A stretch of 64,000 nucleotides of DNA from Chlorella sorokiniana (Eukaryota > Chlorophyta > Trebouxiophyceae > Chlorellales > Chlorellaceae): assembly GCA_025917655.1 (NCBI GenBank), contig CP084619.1, positions 3,949,001-4,013,000 of the forward strand, written 5' to 3'. Position numbers and translations under genes: made by a program. The notes under the pieces were generated by a model. That model had not been told where the DNA came from. It did not search any database and was given only the letters and a program-made list of their open reading frames with translations. The number at the start of each line of letters is the position of its first letter. Position 1 is the stretch's first letter. Positions 1 through 13,300 of the stretch are shown one piece after another.

Positions 1-1320
1 GCTGCCGGTGGCGAGCTTGGAGACCGCGGCGCTCAGCGCGCCCAGCGCGCGTGACGTGCCGCCGATCAGGCCGAAGTTGCGCATGAGGGACAGTGTGACG
101 CTGCAGGGACGCATGATTCACAACAGCAACTCAGTCCTTCAGCTCATTGCAGCCAAATCGACAGAAAAGATCAGTGGGCCTGAACTGAACAAAGCGTTCT
201 GCTCGAAGTGCCCCCCCCCCCCCCCCTTTCGCTTGCCATCACAACACCTAACTGGTCCCCCTCCCCCGGTCCCCCCCATTCCCCCCCAAACAAGCACGCA
301 CTAGAAGAGCTGCGAGCGGATGTGGTGCAGGATGGACGCGGTGAGCGCGCTCTGCAGCATGACCACGTTGGACTCGCTGAGCCCCTGCAGGCTGATGGGG
401 GCCGCCTGGAAGTTGGCCAGGTCGATGATGGAGCCCAGCAGGCCGCCCGCCAGGTCCCTGCAGCAGGGGGGGTTAGAGCAAAGGATGCGCAGGGCCCAGC
501 GGGTGACCGGGGGCAGAGCAGGGAGGCAGCAAGGCGCAAGAAGTAGAGCGAGTGGCACCATCAGGGGCCCGTGTGCAGTAGCGCTAGCAGAAAGCAGCCT
601 GCTACCTAGGTGGACTCCGCCACCCAATGCTTGTGTCCCCAACCCCCATGCCCCACCAACTTCTGCACCTGGGCCGCGAGAAGGGGTCCCCCTGGAAGGA
701 GATCTGGGTGCGCAGCGTGTCCACAGCCAGCAGGCGGATGCGCACAGGCACGTCGGGCGGCGGCCACGGCGCGCCGCCGTCGTCCCCCCGCCTCCGCGGC
801 GGCGGCCAGGGAGCGCTGCAGGCGCTGCACCAGCTCCTGCAGGCTCCACACCAGCGCCTCGCTGATGGCCAGCTGCACGGCCACCGGCCACCTGTGGGCG
901 TGGGTGCGGGGGGAAGGGGGAGCAGAAGTGGGTGGCGGCTAGGTGGCACAGGCGGCCAGCAGAGAGGGACAACCAGCTGCTGCTTCCCAGGGCACAGGGC
1001 TGAAGCGTGGGGTTGCGGGAATTGAGCCAGAAAGGGCAGTGAGGGGCGGGCGTGCCGCAGCGCCTGACGGCCACCAGCGGCATGTAGCTGCGCCCGCGCG
1101 CCCCCAGCACGCTCGTGACGGTCACCGCCAGCAGCGGCTGCGCGGCGGCAGCGCCCGCGCCGCGCCCGGGCTGCTGCTGCGCCGCCGCCAGCACCACTGG
1201 GAAGGGGGTGCCGGGCAGAACGTCGTCCAGCTGCAGGCGGTGCACGCTGAACCGCATGCTCTTGTAGGCTGCAGGCAGCGGGTTTTGAAGGGACGAGAGC
1301 GGGGGGCCCATTAGCCGGTC
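1..1320 (-). other. VPS13 C-terminal region, incomplete
   Basis: Minus-strand exons read VPVRIRLLAVDTLRTQISFQ (about 0.75 kb), GLLGSIIDLANFQAAPISLQ (about 0.44 kb) and, at the window edge, RNFGLIGGTSRALGALSAAV followed by SKLATGS. The last is the small-residue-rich helix run typical of the VPS13/ATG2 C-terminal domain, so only a short part of the protein lies beyond the window. The intron between the last two exons holds a 16-base C run at 211-226. Confidence 0.7.
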
Positions 1321-4300
1321 TCCTGGTTCAGAAGTAGGAGCCAGATCCCTTAATGGGGAGCCTTTGCCTGGTGCATTTTGGCAGTACAAGGGCGAGCAGG
1401 GCTGGATGGAGGCCTGCACCTGCCCCCCCCCCTCCCCTACCCCAATCCCAGGTGCCGACCTGAGGCCGGGTTGCTGCCCCAGGCCACGCTGGCGCGCAGG
1501 TCGCTGGCGCTCAGCAGCAGCACCTCCCGGGGCGTGTGGTCCACCACAGACACCTCCAGCCCAGGCAGCTGGAAGGACAGCGAGACGGCGGAGTGGGAGG
1601 CCTGCAGCGACTTGGCGCCTGCAGGGGGCGGGTTTTCATGGGGAGGAACGTGAGGGCAGATGCACTGGGCAGGGCGCGTAGAGTTCGTTCAAGTATGATG
1701 TCGGCGCAGGACCAGAAGAATTGGGGAGACAGGGGTGCGGGTGCACACAGGCAGTGACTTTGCAGCGGCAACCGCACAAGCAGCCAACATGCGCTTTGCT
1801 GGCTAGCGCCCGCCCGGCGCCACGCCAGCCCGCCCCAGCCACCTTCTGTGAGCAGCGGCTCGTGGCCCGGCGCCACCAGCATGACGCGGTCGACGCCGCC
1901 GCGTCCCAGCACCCCGCTCCCTCGCCAGCTATCGGCACGACGCCGGTGGGACCCACGGTGACCTGCGATGGAAAAACAACGGGGGCTGAGCGAGCAAGGA
2001 AGGTTGCCGCAGCTGAGAGCGACCTTGTGGGAGGATGGGTTGCGGGCGGCGGTGCGGCCCCCCGTCCCCACCTGCTCCCAGTAGGCCACCCGCACGCTGC
2101 ACTGGTGTGGCGCCGCCACCAGCGGCAGCGGCTGCATGCGCGCGGGGGCTCCTCGCCCTCGCCCTCCTCTGGGGCGTCAGCGCGTACACGCGCGCGTTGC
2201 CGCCGCCGCTGGCGCCGCCGCCGCCCATCCCGGCCTCCTGCAGCTCTAGCTCATGCGGGGTTGCCGCCATGCTGAACTCCCACACGTAGCCGGCGGCGCT
2301 GAGGGGGGCCAGGGTGTGGAAGGGGCGTCGCGCACGTGAGCCTGCAGGGGGGCAGGCAGCGGGTGGGTCATATGCTGCTGCACGGGGCGGCCTGCGCAGC
2401 CCAGCAGCGGGCCTCCCTGGCAAAGGGCAGTGAGCACCACCGCCAGATGCCAATGGACGCAACCAGGCTGCTATGGCACACAGCGCAGCAAGCCACGGAA
2501 GGCACGCGGGCAGGGTGCGAGGTTTGCGGCGCGCTGTGTGCACCTGGCGGTACTGCATCGGAACGGCAGTGCGGTTCTCCACAAGGTACGGTGGCTCGCC
2601 ATGCATGCTCTCCAGCACCACGTGCATCGCCCGGGCCCCCGCCGGTGCACCGACAGCCGCAAAATGGCGACGGCGGCCAGGCCACCACCAGCCGCACCGC
2701 GAGCCGCCGCAGCGGCCGCGGCGGAGGCCGAGGGCGTGAGGTGCGCCGCGTCGGCGGCGGCGTCTCCACCCTCGCCGTGTGACTGCTCCTCCGCTTCATC
2801 CGGCTGTATCACCGGCACCAGCACGTGCAGCTGCGCTCCGCGCCCTCCTTGATCGTCACCGGCCGGCTCCACAGCGGCAGCGCATCGGCCGCGGCCGCCG
2901 CCGCGTACTCGGGCGGCGGCACGCAGCGGAAGGAGATCGAGTGGTAGGGCAGGCCGGCGGTGAGGGGCAGGGGCACCGAGGCGGCCCCGGCAGGCAGGTC
3001 CAGCACCCCGCCGCGCTCCTGCTGCTGGCGGAAGGACGAGGCTGCGCAGCGGAGGGAGAAGCAGCGAGTGAGAGCCAGCAACCAACAACAAGGACGATGA
3101 TGCACAGGAGAAGGGCGAAACGCGAGCAGGAGGTCGGCGACTTCGCCGCTCTCGGCTCCACGCTATGCTGCGGTGCATCAGGCAAGCAGCCCACATCCGG
3201 GGTCCAGGCACCGCGGACTGAACAGCCCCCTACACACACACACCCACACACACAGAGCCCACCGCTCATCTGCACCAAGGGCGCCGAGCCCGGCAGCAGC
3301 CGCGAGGGCAGCCGCTCCCAGGCGCTGCCCCGGCTGTTGAAGCTGAAGCTGTTGCGCGGCACGCTGGACGCGCCGCTGTCCTCGCGCAGGCTGCTGACGT
3401 CGCTGTCGGCGCCGCCCAGCCACGCGCTGCTGAAGGAGCGGGCCGAGGGGCGCACCAGGAACGAACCTGGCAGGGGCAAGGGGGAAGAAGGCGCGGGGCG
3501 GCAGCTCAAAGTCAGAGAATAAGTGGAGCAGTGAGGCGGGGGATTGGGCGCCGAGTCAAGCTGAGCGGCTGCGCAGCACAGCCGGGCGCGCGTGCCAAGC
3601 TCACCTTCTGATGCCGCGTACGCACGGCTCGCGCCGTGGCTGGGCTGGCTGAAGCTGATGCCGCCCTCGGCCACCACGGCGCCAGCGGGGCGGCCGGGCG
3701 CGGGGGCGCGCTGCTCCCCGCTGCTGAAGCCAGCTCCAGCCGCGATTGCAGCAGCTGGAGGGGCACCGAGGTGCGGTTGCTCACCACCACGTGAGGCTCC
3801 AGCCGAAGCATCTGCAACGGCAGGGCGCAGGGTTTGTAGGGGTCACATGAGCAAAACAGGAGGATCGGGACGCGTGAATGGAGGAGGCACATGCGCTGAG
3901 GCTGGTCGACGCTCCTGCCATCGCCCTGCTCTGTCCATCAAACACTGCCGCGCCGATACGGCATCTTCTGATGCAATCAGCCATGGCCTATTCCCCCTCA
4001 ACCCCAAGGACAGCGGCCCTCCAAGCCCAACGCAGCCCTCCCCCGGTGTCACCTGCCTGCGACGTGCCAAAGGCGGTCACCTCCAGGCGCGCCACCACCT
4101 CGTGCACCAGGCCGGAGTCGCGGGACAGGGCGCGGATGAGCACCGGGCGCGCCGCCTGCAGGTCCTCCTCCTGGGGACACCAAAATATGGAAAGGGGGAC
4201 CACAGCGAGCAGGGTTTCAAGGTTGGTGGGGTCCTCAAGAGGAGGCCTGCTACGCCCGCAGGCTGATGGCGGCGAGCAGCCAGTGTCCGATCCCTACAGG

Positions 4301-7300
4301 GCAGGGCGGCAGCAGAGGGTGGCGGCTCGACGAGGCGTCTTGCCTGCTGCGGCTGGCCCTGCGCGCTGCCGCCGCGAGCTCTGGCGCGTCGAGCGCCAGG
4401 GCGGGAGTCCAGCCGCTGCCCGCCACCCGCAGGCGCACGCCGTACAGCTGGCGGCGCTGCGCCCTCGCGCGCTGCGCCGCCTCCTCCCTGCTGGCGCCGC
4501 CGCCGCCCAGCTGCTGCTGCGAGGCCGCCTGGCCCAGGTAGCTGGGCAGGGGATAGGAGAGGAGCTCCAGCGACGAGGGCGCCACGAAGCGGCGGCCTCG
4601 CAGCTCAACACGCTGCGACAGGGCAGGGAACATCAAGGGGGATGAGGCTCAGCAGCGCCGACGGCAAAGCTGGGCGGGCGGTTGCGCCACGCCGTGGCAG
4701 CAGGCATGGCTGAGCCGCAGGCGGTGCCGCACCTGGGAGGGGTCGCCGCTGTCGGTGTTGACCACCCGCAGCGAGGTGTCCCTGAGGAGCAGGAGCAGCA
4801 CAGCAAGAGCAGTGATTCTTTAGCTGAAAGACAATGGAACACTGCATTTCCTTGCCGTGCAACCAGAACGATGGCATCCACACCGAGGCAGCGCACACGG
4901 CAGACCCGCATCCCATTCCCACACGCGCACCGCAGCCCATCGCCCGCCTGCCGCCTGCCAGGCTTCTGCGGGCCGGCGGGCGGCAGCGGCGGCGCCTCCA
5001 GGGGCGTGATGGCGGCGTCGATGGCCAGGCTGGTGGCGTTGACGACCCACAGCGGGAGAGCAGGGCCGCTGAGAGCGGCACGCCCATGCCGCCGCCGCCC
5101 CCGGATCCAGCTCCTCCTGCAGTGGGAATGAAGGGTGTGCAGAGGGAATAAGTGGGGGAGGTGGTGGCGTTGACGCGTATGCATGCAGTGTGAATGCAAG
5201 GTGATGCAGCGGTTGTGAGTGGAGCCACCAGGCAGCGCGAGATGGCAGCGTGCAGCCCGAGGGCAGAGGGAAAGCAGCAGGCGGCGGCGGGTGCAGGAGC
5301 GGGGGCTCAGACTCGAGAAATGTTTGATGTCGCTGTCATTGCGCGGCTGGACAACGCCGCCGCGCTAGCTTTGAGAGTCTTTCTTCACAGCCCGCAGCAG
5401 TCGGCTTGTGCAGAGGCAGTGGCAGGCTGACTTCCGCGTGCCATGGCAGGTCGCACACACGTATGGCAAGCGGGTCTGCCCACTGTGCAGCACAGTTCCA
5501 GCCCACCTTTGCATCCAGCAGCCACGAGCCCAGCTCTATTGTGCGGTGCACAAACACCTCAACGGGCACCGTGGCGGAGGGCGCGCCAGGCGGAAGCGGT
5601 CGGGAAGCTGCTGCCGCCCGTGGCCGCGACCTGCGGAGTGGCGACCCACACCTCAGCTTGGCAGGCTCATGCGTCAATGCACAGAGGAAGACGAGGCTCC
5701 GCCCGCAGCCCAAGCATGCTACAGCAGCACAAGCAGCGTGCTTGGTGTGCGACGGCGGTTTGCTGCAGTTGCGGGCGGTCCACCTGAGTACCCCTCGCTC
5801 AGCAGCGTTGGAGTGGGCTCCACCCAGTCGTAACCCTCTGGGTAGAAAGTGAAGCTGACCGCCCGGCGCATGTCGGCTGCACACGTGGAGGACGACGGCT
5901 TCGCACTCAGCAGCAAACCCTTGATGGCAAGCTCCCATGAAAGCAGGCACGTGGCCGCTGATGCATCGGCAGGAGATGCGCACGCTAACAGGCCAAGGGA
6001 ACGGCAGCAGAGTCGGCCGCATGCGGCAGCCGTCCTGGGCTGGAGCTCACCCGTGTGGATGGGCACCGTCGCGCCGCTCTCCACTTGCACCGTCTGGCGG
6101 CCCGCCAGCTCCCTGCCGGGCCCCGCCGCCGCCTCCCACACCAGCAGGCTGCCCGCCAACGGCAGCTGGTTGGTGAGGCGCAGCGGCGCCGTCACCACGA
6201 TGCGCCAGTCTGCGAGCGAGGCGGCCACGTTTGACGGCAGCAGGGGCTCGCGCCACGACCAACGGGTCCCAACAAGCCAACAAGCACGCTCCCATCAACT
6301 ACACATGCTGTGTGTCTAATCACCCACACCAGCCCCCGACCACACCCACCCGCCATCGGCTGCGCCTGCTTGCTGGCCGCCAGCAGTTCGCTGTCCACCG
6401 ACAGACTGAACCAGAGGTCGGCCACCTCCAGCTGGCTAGCAGAGCCCAGGGCTGCGGTTGGAAGCGGGGAGGGTGGGCGTGGGGGCAGTCAGGGAGGTGT
6501 GGTGGCCAGCAGGAAGGCGGCGGTTAGGGCAAGGCAAACACATCTGGTAGGTGCGCAAAAGATGGCAAGAAAGGCTGCGTGGCTGTGCTCACGCGTGCTG
6601 TGCAGCGAAGGGCAGCACACGAGGCGGGTGATGCCCTCGCTGAGGCCGTCCAGGGCCAGCGTCTGGCGCCCGCCCGATGTGCCGCGGCTCCAGTCGTGCG
6701 CAGCCCGCAGCCGCGGCTGGCCCTCCTCCCGATCCCCCCGGGGCAGCTGCCCCGCCTGCCCCTCCTCCGCCTGCTGGGCAGGGCCCTCATCAGGCCCAGC
6801 GTCGCCCCCAGCCGCCGGCAGCACGGGCGCAGCTGCAGCTGCTTGCCCGGCGCGCTCCAGCCCAGCGGCAGCGGCAGCGCCTCGCCGGGTGCAGCCCGCC
6901 CCAGGATCCGGCGCTCCTTGACGATGAAGTAACCCTCCTCGTCCTCTGACCGCCCAGCGTGCCCGCCGCCCAGCGCCGAGAAGGCCTTGGAAGCGGCGGC
7001 AGCGGCGGCCGAAGCGACGGGGAAGGCGCGCCCGCCGGCCCGCGCCGCCGCCGCACCCAGCGCCGCCGCCGCACGTAGTCGTTCAGCGAGGGGCGGTGGG
7101 AGCCGGGCGGCGGCGGGAAGTGCAGCTTTGTGAAGTCTGCAAGGGGACGCAACCGCTCAACATTGCCCGCTTCCCACCGCGGTTTCCGCGTGCCAGCATC
7201 GACAGACCTGTGCCACCCAACACAAAGCAGGGAGCACGCCATGCAGGGAGCGTGGGGTCAACCGCGCAGCGCGGCCAGCCACCCACCCGGTGCGTAGGCC

Positions 7301-10300
7301 CACCCGTCTGCGTCGGTGGCGGGGCCGTGCTCCACCTGCCAGGAGCTCTCCCACTCCCAGCCCTCGGGGGTCCAGCTGCCGAGGAGGGAGGGCAAAGGAG
7401 GACAAGAGGCAGGCGTGGCCTTGTCAAGCACCCATCAGAGACACAGCACTGGAGCCAGAGCGGGTTGCCTCACATGCCCCGGCGTCGCGGCAGGGCGGCG
7501 GCAGCGCCTCACCCTTGGGAAGGAGTCTGCCTGGCGCAGCGCGTACTGGAAGCGGGCGGGGTCGTCGCCGCGCCGCAGGTTGGCCGCCGCCCACTGGCTG
7601 CCGCCGCCGGGCGGGCCGCGGGCGAAGCGCTCGTTCTCAAACACCTCCTCCTCCACCGAGTCGGCTGAGAAGGTGGCGCTGAGGGATCCTGCACAGATGA
7701 CAGGTGGGATAGGAAGCACGGGCGTCAGGAGAGCGCCGTAGGGCACACCCCAGGCGTGGCATGCTCGAGGAAAGGGCGTTGGGCGCTGTATTGGCGCTAT
7801 GCCTGCCCGAGGTAGGTGCAAGCTGCAGCGAAGAATTCCCCCGCGCTGCGGCAGGGACCCGGGGCATGCCTGAGCGCGCCGACACCATGTGCCAGTCGCC
7901 GTCCTCGACATCCGCCAGGCACGCCTCCAGCGTCAGCTCCGTGCTGTTGACCAGCTGGCACAGCGCGCGCAGCACTTCCCGATGGGTGCCCTGCGCAGCA
8001 CGGCACAGCACAGGCAACGAAGCAGCGAGTCTGCGGCGCGCCTGGAGGGGGACGGGGCCTCGCAAGCAGAGGGACGCAGCAGCAGCACCCTCGCAGAGGG
8101 GAAGGTGGAGGCCATGCCACAGCCAATGCGCAGCCACGAATGCGGGGCTCACGTTTGCCACGCTCGACTCCACCACCAACCCTTCCTTGCCGATCTGGAG
8201 CGGCGCAACGGAGACAGAGCCGACTGCAGTGGCTGCGCCGCCGCTCCTGCCCTCGCCGCTTGCCGCCCCCTTGTGCTGCCCATGAGAAGGGATGACTGCC
8301 CAGCAGCCCGGCTGGGAGGTGAGGGAGAGGGCGCGCTGGCCTGGCGGCGTTGCGTGGGGTGGGGAGGGAGGCAGCGGTGAGGCAGGATGGCCAGGTGGGG
8401 GACATGGCCTGGGCAGCTGAGACAGCAGCAGAGCAGTGCATTTATGCAGAGTTGGGGCTCAGCCGTGCAGCCGCGCCTCACCCGCGGTAAACAGGTCCCC
8501 GTTTGAGCCGTCCTTGCCGGGCGGCGGCACGTTGAGCTTGGAGAAGTGCCACTGCTCCTGCAGCATGTATCCCAGCTGCAGCTGCACGGCTGCACCGCTG
8601 CCGCCGGGGCCCTCCCACGCCAGCTCAGCGCTGTGCTCTTCTCGGTGCTGCAGCGAGCGCACAGGCACGACGAGGCGGGCAGAGCCCAGGCTGGCGCCCG
8701 GCCCCCGCTGGCCGCCGCATCCCACACCTCGAACACCAGCGCCTGCTCGGCGGCTGCAGGGCAGGTCGCAGCAAGAGGGGGCAGGCCAGGGCGTGGGTGG
8801 GGAAGCAGGCAGCGGCCTTGGCCTGGGAGCATCCAAGCACCGCGGTGTCCATGACAGCTGCCCTGGCAGCGAGGGCGCTGCCCTGCACCAGCTGAGTGGG
8901 ACAGGCTCACCTGTGCGCACGGGCAGCGAAAGGATGAGCCGCTCCTGCCAGGCGACCACGCCGCCGCTGGCCGGAGGGCAGGCGCGGGTGCGTACTGGCG
9001 CGGCCAGGCTGGCACGGTAGCCGGCGGTACCGCCGCTGCGCGCGCTGCTGCTGGCTGGGCTGGCCGCGGTGGGGTGGCCGACCCCGCCTCCAGGCTCACC
9101 GAGCAGTACAGCTGGCGGCTCTGCTCGCCAGCAGTGTCCTTGGCAACTGCTGCCTGTGTCTCTTCCTGCGCTGCTGCCCCGAAGCTGCAGGAGGCCTGGC
9201 GGATGTCCAGCAGCAGCAGGCTGTGCGGCAGCGCGTCTGCGGCGATCGCGGCGCCGGCCTGCCGCGCGGGCAGGCTTGGCAGCGGCTTGACCAGCGGGGT
9301 GCTGGAGCCGGCCTCTAGCTTGACCAGCTCCCTGCGCAAAGGAGGACCGCGGCTGCAGGTCAGCACAGTCCCACACCCACCATCGCAAAGCAAGCACACC
9401 AATCAACCACTGCGGGGCAGGCGTGGCCGGAATGCCTCAGAAAAACGCCCCCCCGGCATCCCACATCCCGTCCCCGCTCACAGCCTGTCCCCGAAGTCCA
9501 GCTCCATGGCCGCCTCCACACCCAGCCGGTTCTCCACCAGGGCACGCATCGCGCTGGCCCCCCCCGCCGCCAGCAGCCCGCGACCGCCCGCGTGCAGCTG
9601 CTGCCAGTCTGCAGCGTGGGGCGTCCAGGCAACAGGTCAGCTCACAGGGTTCCTTTCACTCCGGTGTCAGCATGCACACATGCCCCGCTGAATCTGGCTC
9701 CCCCCCCAAGCCGCGGGCGAAGCTCCAGCCAGCCTCCGCTCCCGCATTCCACACACGCCCCTCCGTCCTTGCCCACCCGAGTACGCCGCCAGCGCGGAGC
9801 TGAGCGCAGAGTAGGCCAGGGTGGCGTAGACGCAGTCGTTTGAGGTCTTCACGCTGATGCTCACACCCGGCTCGATCCCCGAGGCCATCTGCGTGCAGGG
9901 GCCAGCACAGGGGGCGCCTGAGCCCTCTGCTCCATCCCTGGCTAGCACGGCACAGGGCTTGCATACGGCGGCCTCGCCGCTCCTCCATTGCCCCATCCTC
10001 AGGGCAGCTCACCCTTCCCGGCCCTGTCCCGCCCCAGCCCCCACCCACCCGCGTGCCGCTGTTGGCTGCGCACTGCGCAATCACGTCCCAAGGCTCCATC
10101 ACGGGCTCCCAGGCGCGCACGGCGGCGTGGTAGGCCCACACCCCCAGCTTGAAGCCCAGGTAGGCCTGCACCACAGCCTGGCTGGGGCCGCGCACCCCCG
10201 CCTCCACTGCAGCGCGCCAGGGTGGCGGCGGGCACAGAGCGACGTTGAGGGGTGGCAGGGAGCATGGCGCGCCCGCCTGTGAGGCTCATATGCATACAAG

Positions 10301-13300
10301 TGTCACCTTTCCAGCCAAGCCCTACCCATTTCTGACCTCCCCACCCCCAAACACACACCGGGACACGCCACCACCAACACAACAACGCGTACGCCGGCCC
10401 CTTTCACACCCAACACCCCAGAACACCACTGCAGACTGCAACACCCACACACACCACTGCAACAGCCCAACCTCCCGCACCTGACCCCAGGCAGACCTCC
10501 AGCAGCGGCAGGTGGAAAGGGTCCTGCAGCACCACCGCCGCCGCCGCCGCCTTGATCACCACGTTGACGCCGCCGCCGCCGCCGCCGCCCCCGCTCGGCA
10601 CCTCGGACTGCTCCGAGGAGGGCTGGCGCAGCTTCCAGGCGTCGTGCGGCGGCACAGCGCTCTCGGTGGCGCCCGAGGCCGCCACAAACGTGTGCAAGCG
10701 CTCGTCCACGGTCCAGGCTGTGAGGAGGGCAAGGAAGGAGACGGAAGCCGTCTTGATACGAGGGCGCAACACAAAAAAGCACAGGACGCTGCGCTACGGT
10801 TGTGCAGGCAGTCTCTGCGCTACGGTTGTGCAGGCAGTCTCTGCGCTCGCCCCTCACACCCACCTGCGACGGGCGGCGGCGTGCGCGACTCGCGCCGCAG
10901 CGACCAGACGGGGGTGCGTCCGGGGCTGGCGCGGGCGGCGGCGTCGGCGCGCAGGCACTTGACGCAGGAGCGGGGGCGGGTCGGTGCCGATGGTGGCTAC
11001 GCAGCCCATGGAGACATACCTGTGGGGGGGGCGGTGGTGGGGTGGGGGTGGAAGGGGGTGTCAGGAGGAGGAGAGAAGAGGCTGGCTCTCAACCTCAGAG
11101 ACTGAAAAGTGGCCGAGGCTTCAGCTAAAAGTTGTAAGCATAAACGATGTGGGGTGGTTTGAGCCACGGGGTGTGTGCACAGCAAAGCCAGCTGCGCAGC
11201 GGGCGCAGTGCTGACCCAGGGTAGGGGACGGGCCGCCACAGCACGAGGCGCGCGTCGGAATACGCGGACGAGTCCTCCCACACCGGCTGGAAGCCACGCG
11301 GCGGCTGCACCAGCGGCTGGCCGGCGGGGGCGCCCAGGCCGTCGCCGGGGCCTGCAAGGGACGGGAGCAGAAAGGGAGTGGACCGCACAAAACTCGGCAT
11401 CCAATCCTGGGGGCAAACCGTCAATTGCTGTTTGTTGGAGCGACTCTGATCCGTTTTAGGGGTGCACAGACTCGTCATGCGGGAATCGCCCTTGGTGCAG
11501 CAGCCCCCCTCCAACACACACACGCCTCACCCGTGTCCTGCACCACAACGGCGGCGCCCTTGGTGCATCGCGCCCCGGGCCCCCCCCCCCCCCCACCCCC
11601 CACCCCCGGCCCCCCACCCACCCCACCCACCCACCCCCGCTCACCCGTGTCCTGCACCACGCAGGCGGCGGGCGGCGGGTCGTGGCCCCGGACCAGGCAG
11701 TCGCCCAGGGCGGCGTAGCCCGGCGGCGGCAGCGGCCGCCAGATGGACACCCCCTCAGGGCAGGGCGTGGAGGCGTCGCCGTCCCAGTCCCACAGCCGGC
11801 GGAAGTCCACGACTGAAGCAGCGGGCAGGGGAGGGAAGGAGTGGGGGGGGTGACGCTTGATGGCTGGATGTCAGCGGTGCATCTGTGCTGATGCCGGGCA
11901 CTGCCGCCATTGCACTCGCCACGCGGGCTCCAAGACTGCACCCAGCGTGCGGCAAGCATGCGGGCAAATGACGAGGCGCAGCGCAGCGGCACAGCGCACT
12001 GGTCGGCGTGACGAGGCGGGCCACGGCCTCGGTGCGCAGCTCCCGCCTCGACTCCTCAAAGGTGCGGAACATCTGCCCGGCGTCCCGACGCTTGGCCAGG
12101 CGTGCCGCAGACGACTGGCGCGACAGCTGGGGCGCCGCAGCTTCTGGCTGCGCCGCCGCCTCGCCCTGCTGCCCAGCCTGCCGCAGGCGCTGGCCCGGCA
12201 TGGCCCAAGCCGCGCTCTCCTCAGCGGCGGCGCCGATGGCCAGCAGGGCAGCCGGGGTCACGCCCAGCGGGTTGCGCAGGTCGTGGCCATGCTCAGGGAC
12301 TGGCAGCTGCCCCATAGCTGCCCAGAAGGTGCCCAGGCTGTTGTCCAGGCACCACAGCTCCAGCCGGGGCAGCGCCGCCGCCGCCGCAGCTGTCACCGAC
12401 GGCGCGTGGGGCAGCTGCGGCGGAAGTGTGAGCCGCTCGCCCGGGGGCACTCTACCACCGTGCCCTCTGCACAGCCAGCAGACAGGCTCATCGTGAGACG
12501 AATCCCAGTGTTGAAACACAACGCATTTTGTGTGCATGGGTGGGCCCGATGGCTGAGGGGTGAGCTTGGTTGGGGCCCGCAGCAGGTCGCCATCCCGCCC
12601 CCCCCGCTCGATCCATCCACCAGCACCGCAACAGCTCACCATGCAGGCACACCATGTCCGACAGATCCGGCTCCTCATCCCCAGCCGTGAACAAATCCCC
12701 CGCGGCGACATAGCCAGGCGGCGGCACGGCGCGCCAGATGGCGCCGCCCGCCCCGGACCACAGGCGGGTGTAGGCTGCCGGGTAGGCCACCAGCCCGCTG
12801 TTCACAGCGATGGCCAGCACCTCAAACGTGGGCTGCATCACGAGAGCAAACAGGGCGCGATGCAGGGGAAAAGGCGTGTGAACAATCTAGCAGCGCGCAA
12901 AAATGCAGAGGACCGTCTGGCATTGCTGCAATGAGCGAGCCTGGTTGCTGCAGCACCAGCGCGGCACAATCACCTGTGTGGCCCCGGGGTCACAACGCTG
13001 CCCGCCACCGCGTAGCCTGTGGGCGCCTTGGCACGCCAGACGGTGACGCCGCCCTCGGCCCCCGTCACTGCCAGGCTGACCGCCAGGCGGCCGCCCTGCT
13101 GCCCGGCAAACAGCTCAGCGGGGTCGAAGCTCCACACCCGCTCAAACTGGGTGCACGAGGCAAGCGGCGCGTCAGGCTTGGGCTGCGAGAGGGTGGGGAA
13201 ACGGGGGGGCGGGGAGGGGGGCATATGTAGGTTGGCTGAGGAGGCCGTTAAAAGCGTCGCAGCTTCAGGCGAGGCAGAGGAGGCTCAAGAGGAAGGCCTT

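Noticed and set aside
3229-3262. CA-repeat in a VPS13 intron as a regulatory element
   Set aside because: A short microsatellite with no further signal; similar runs occur in several other introns.
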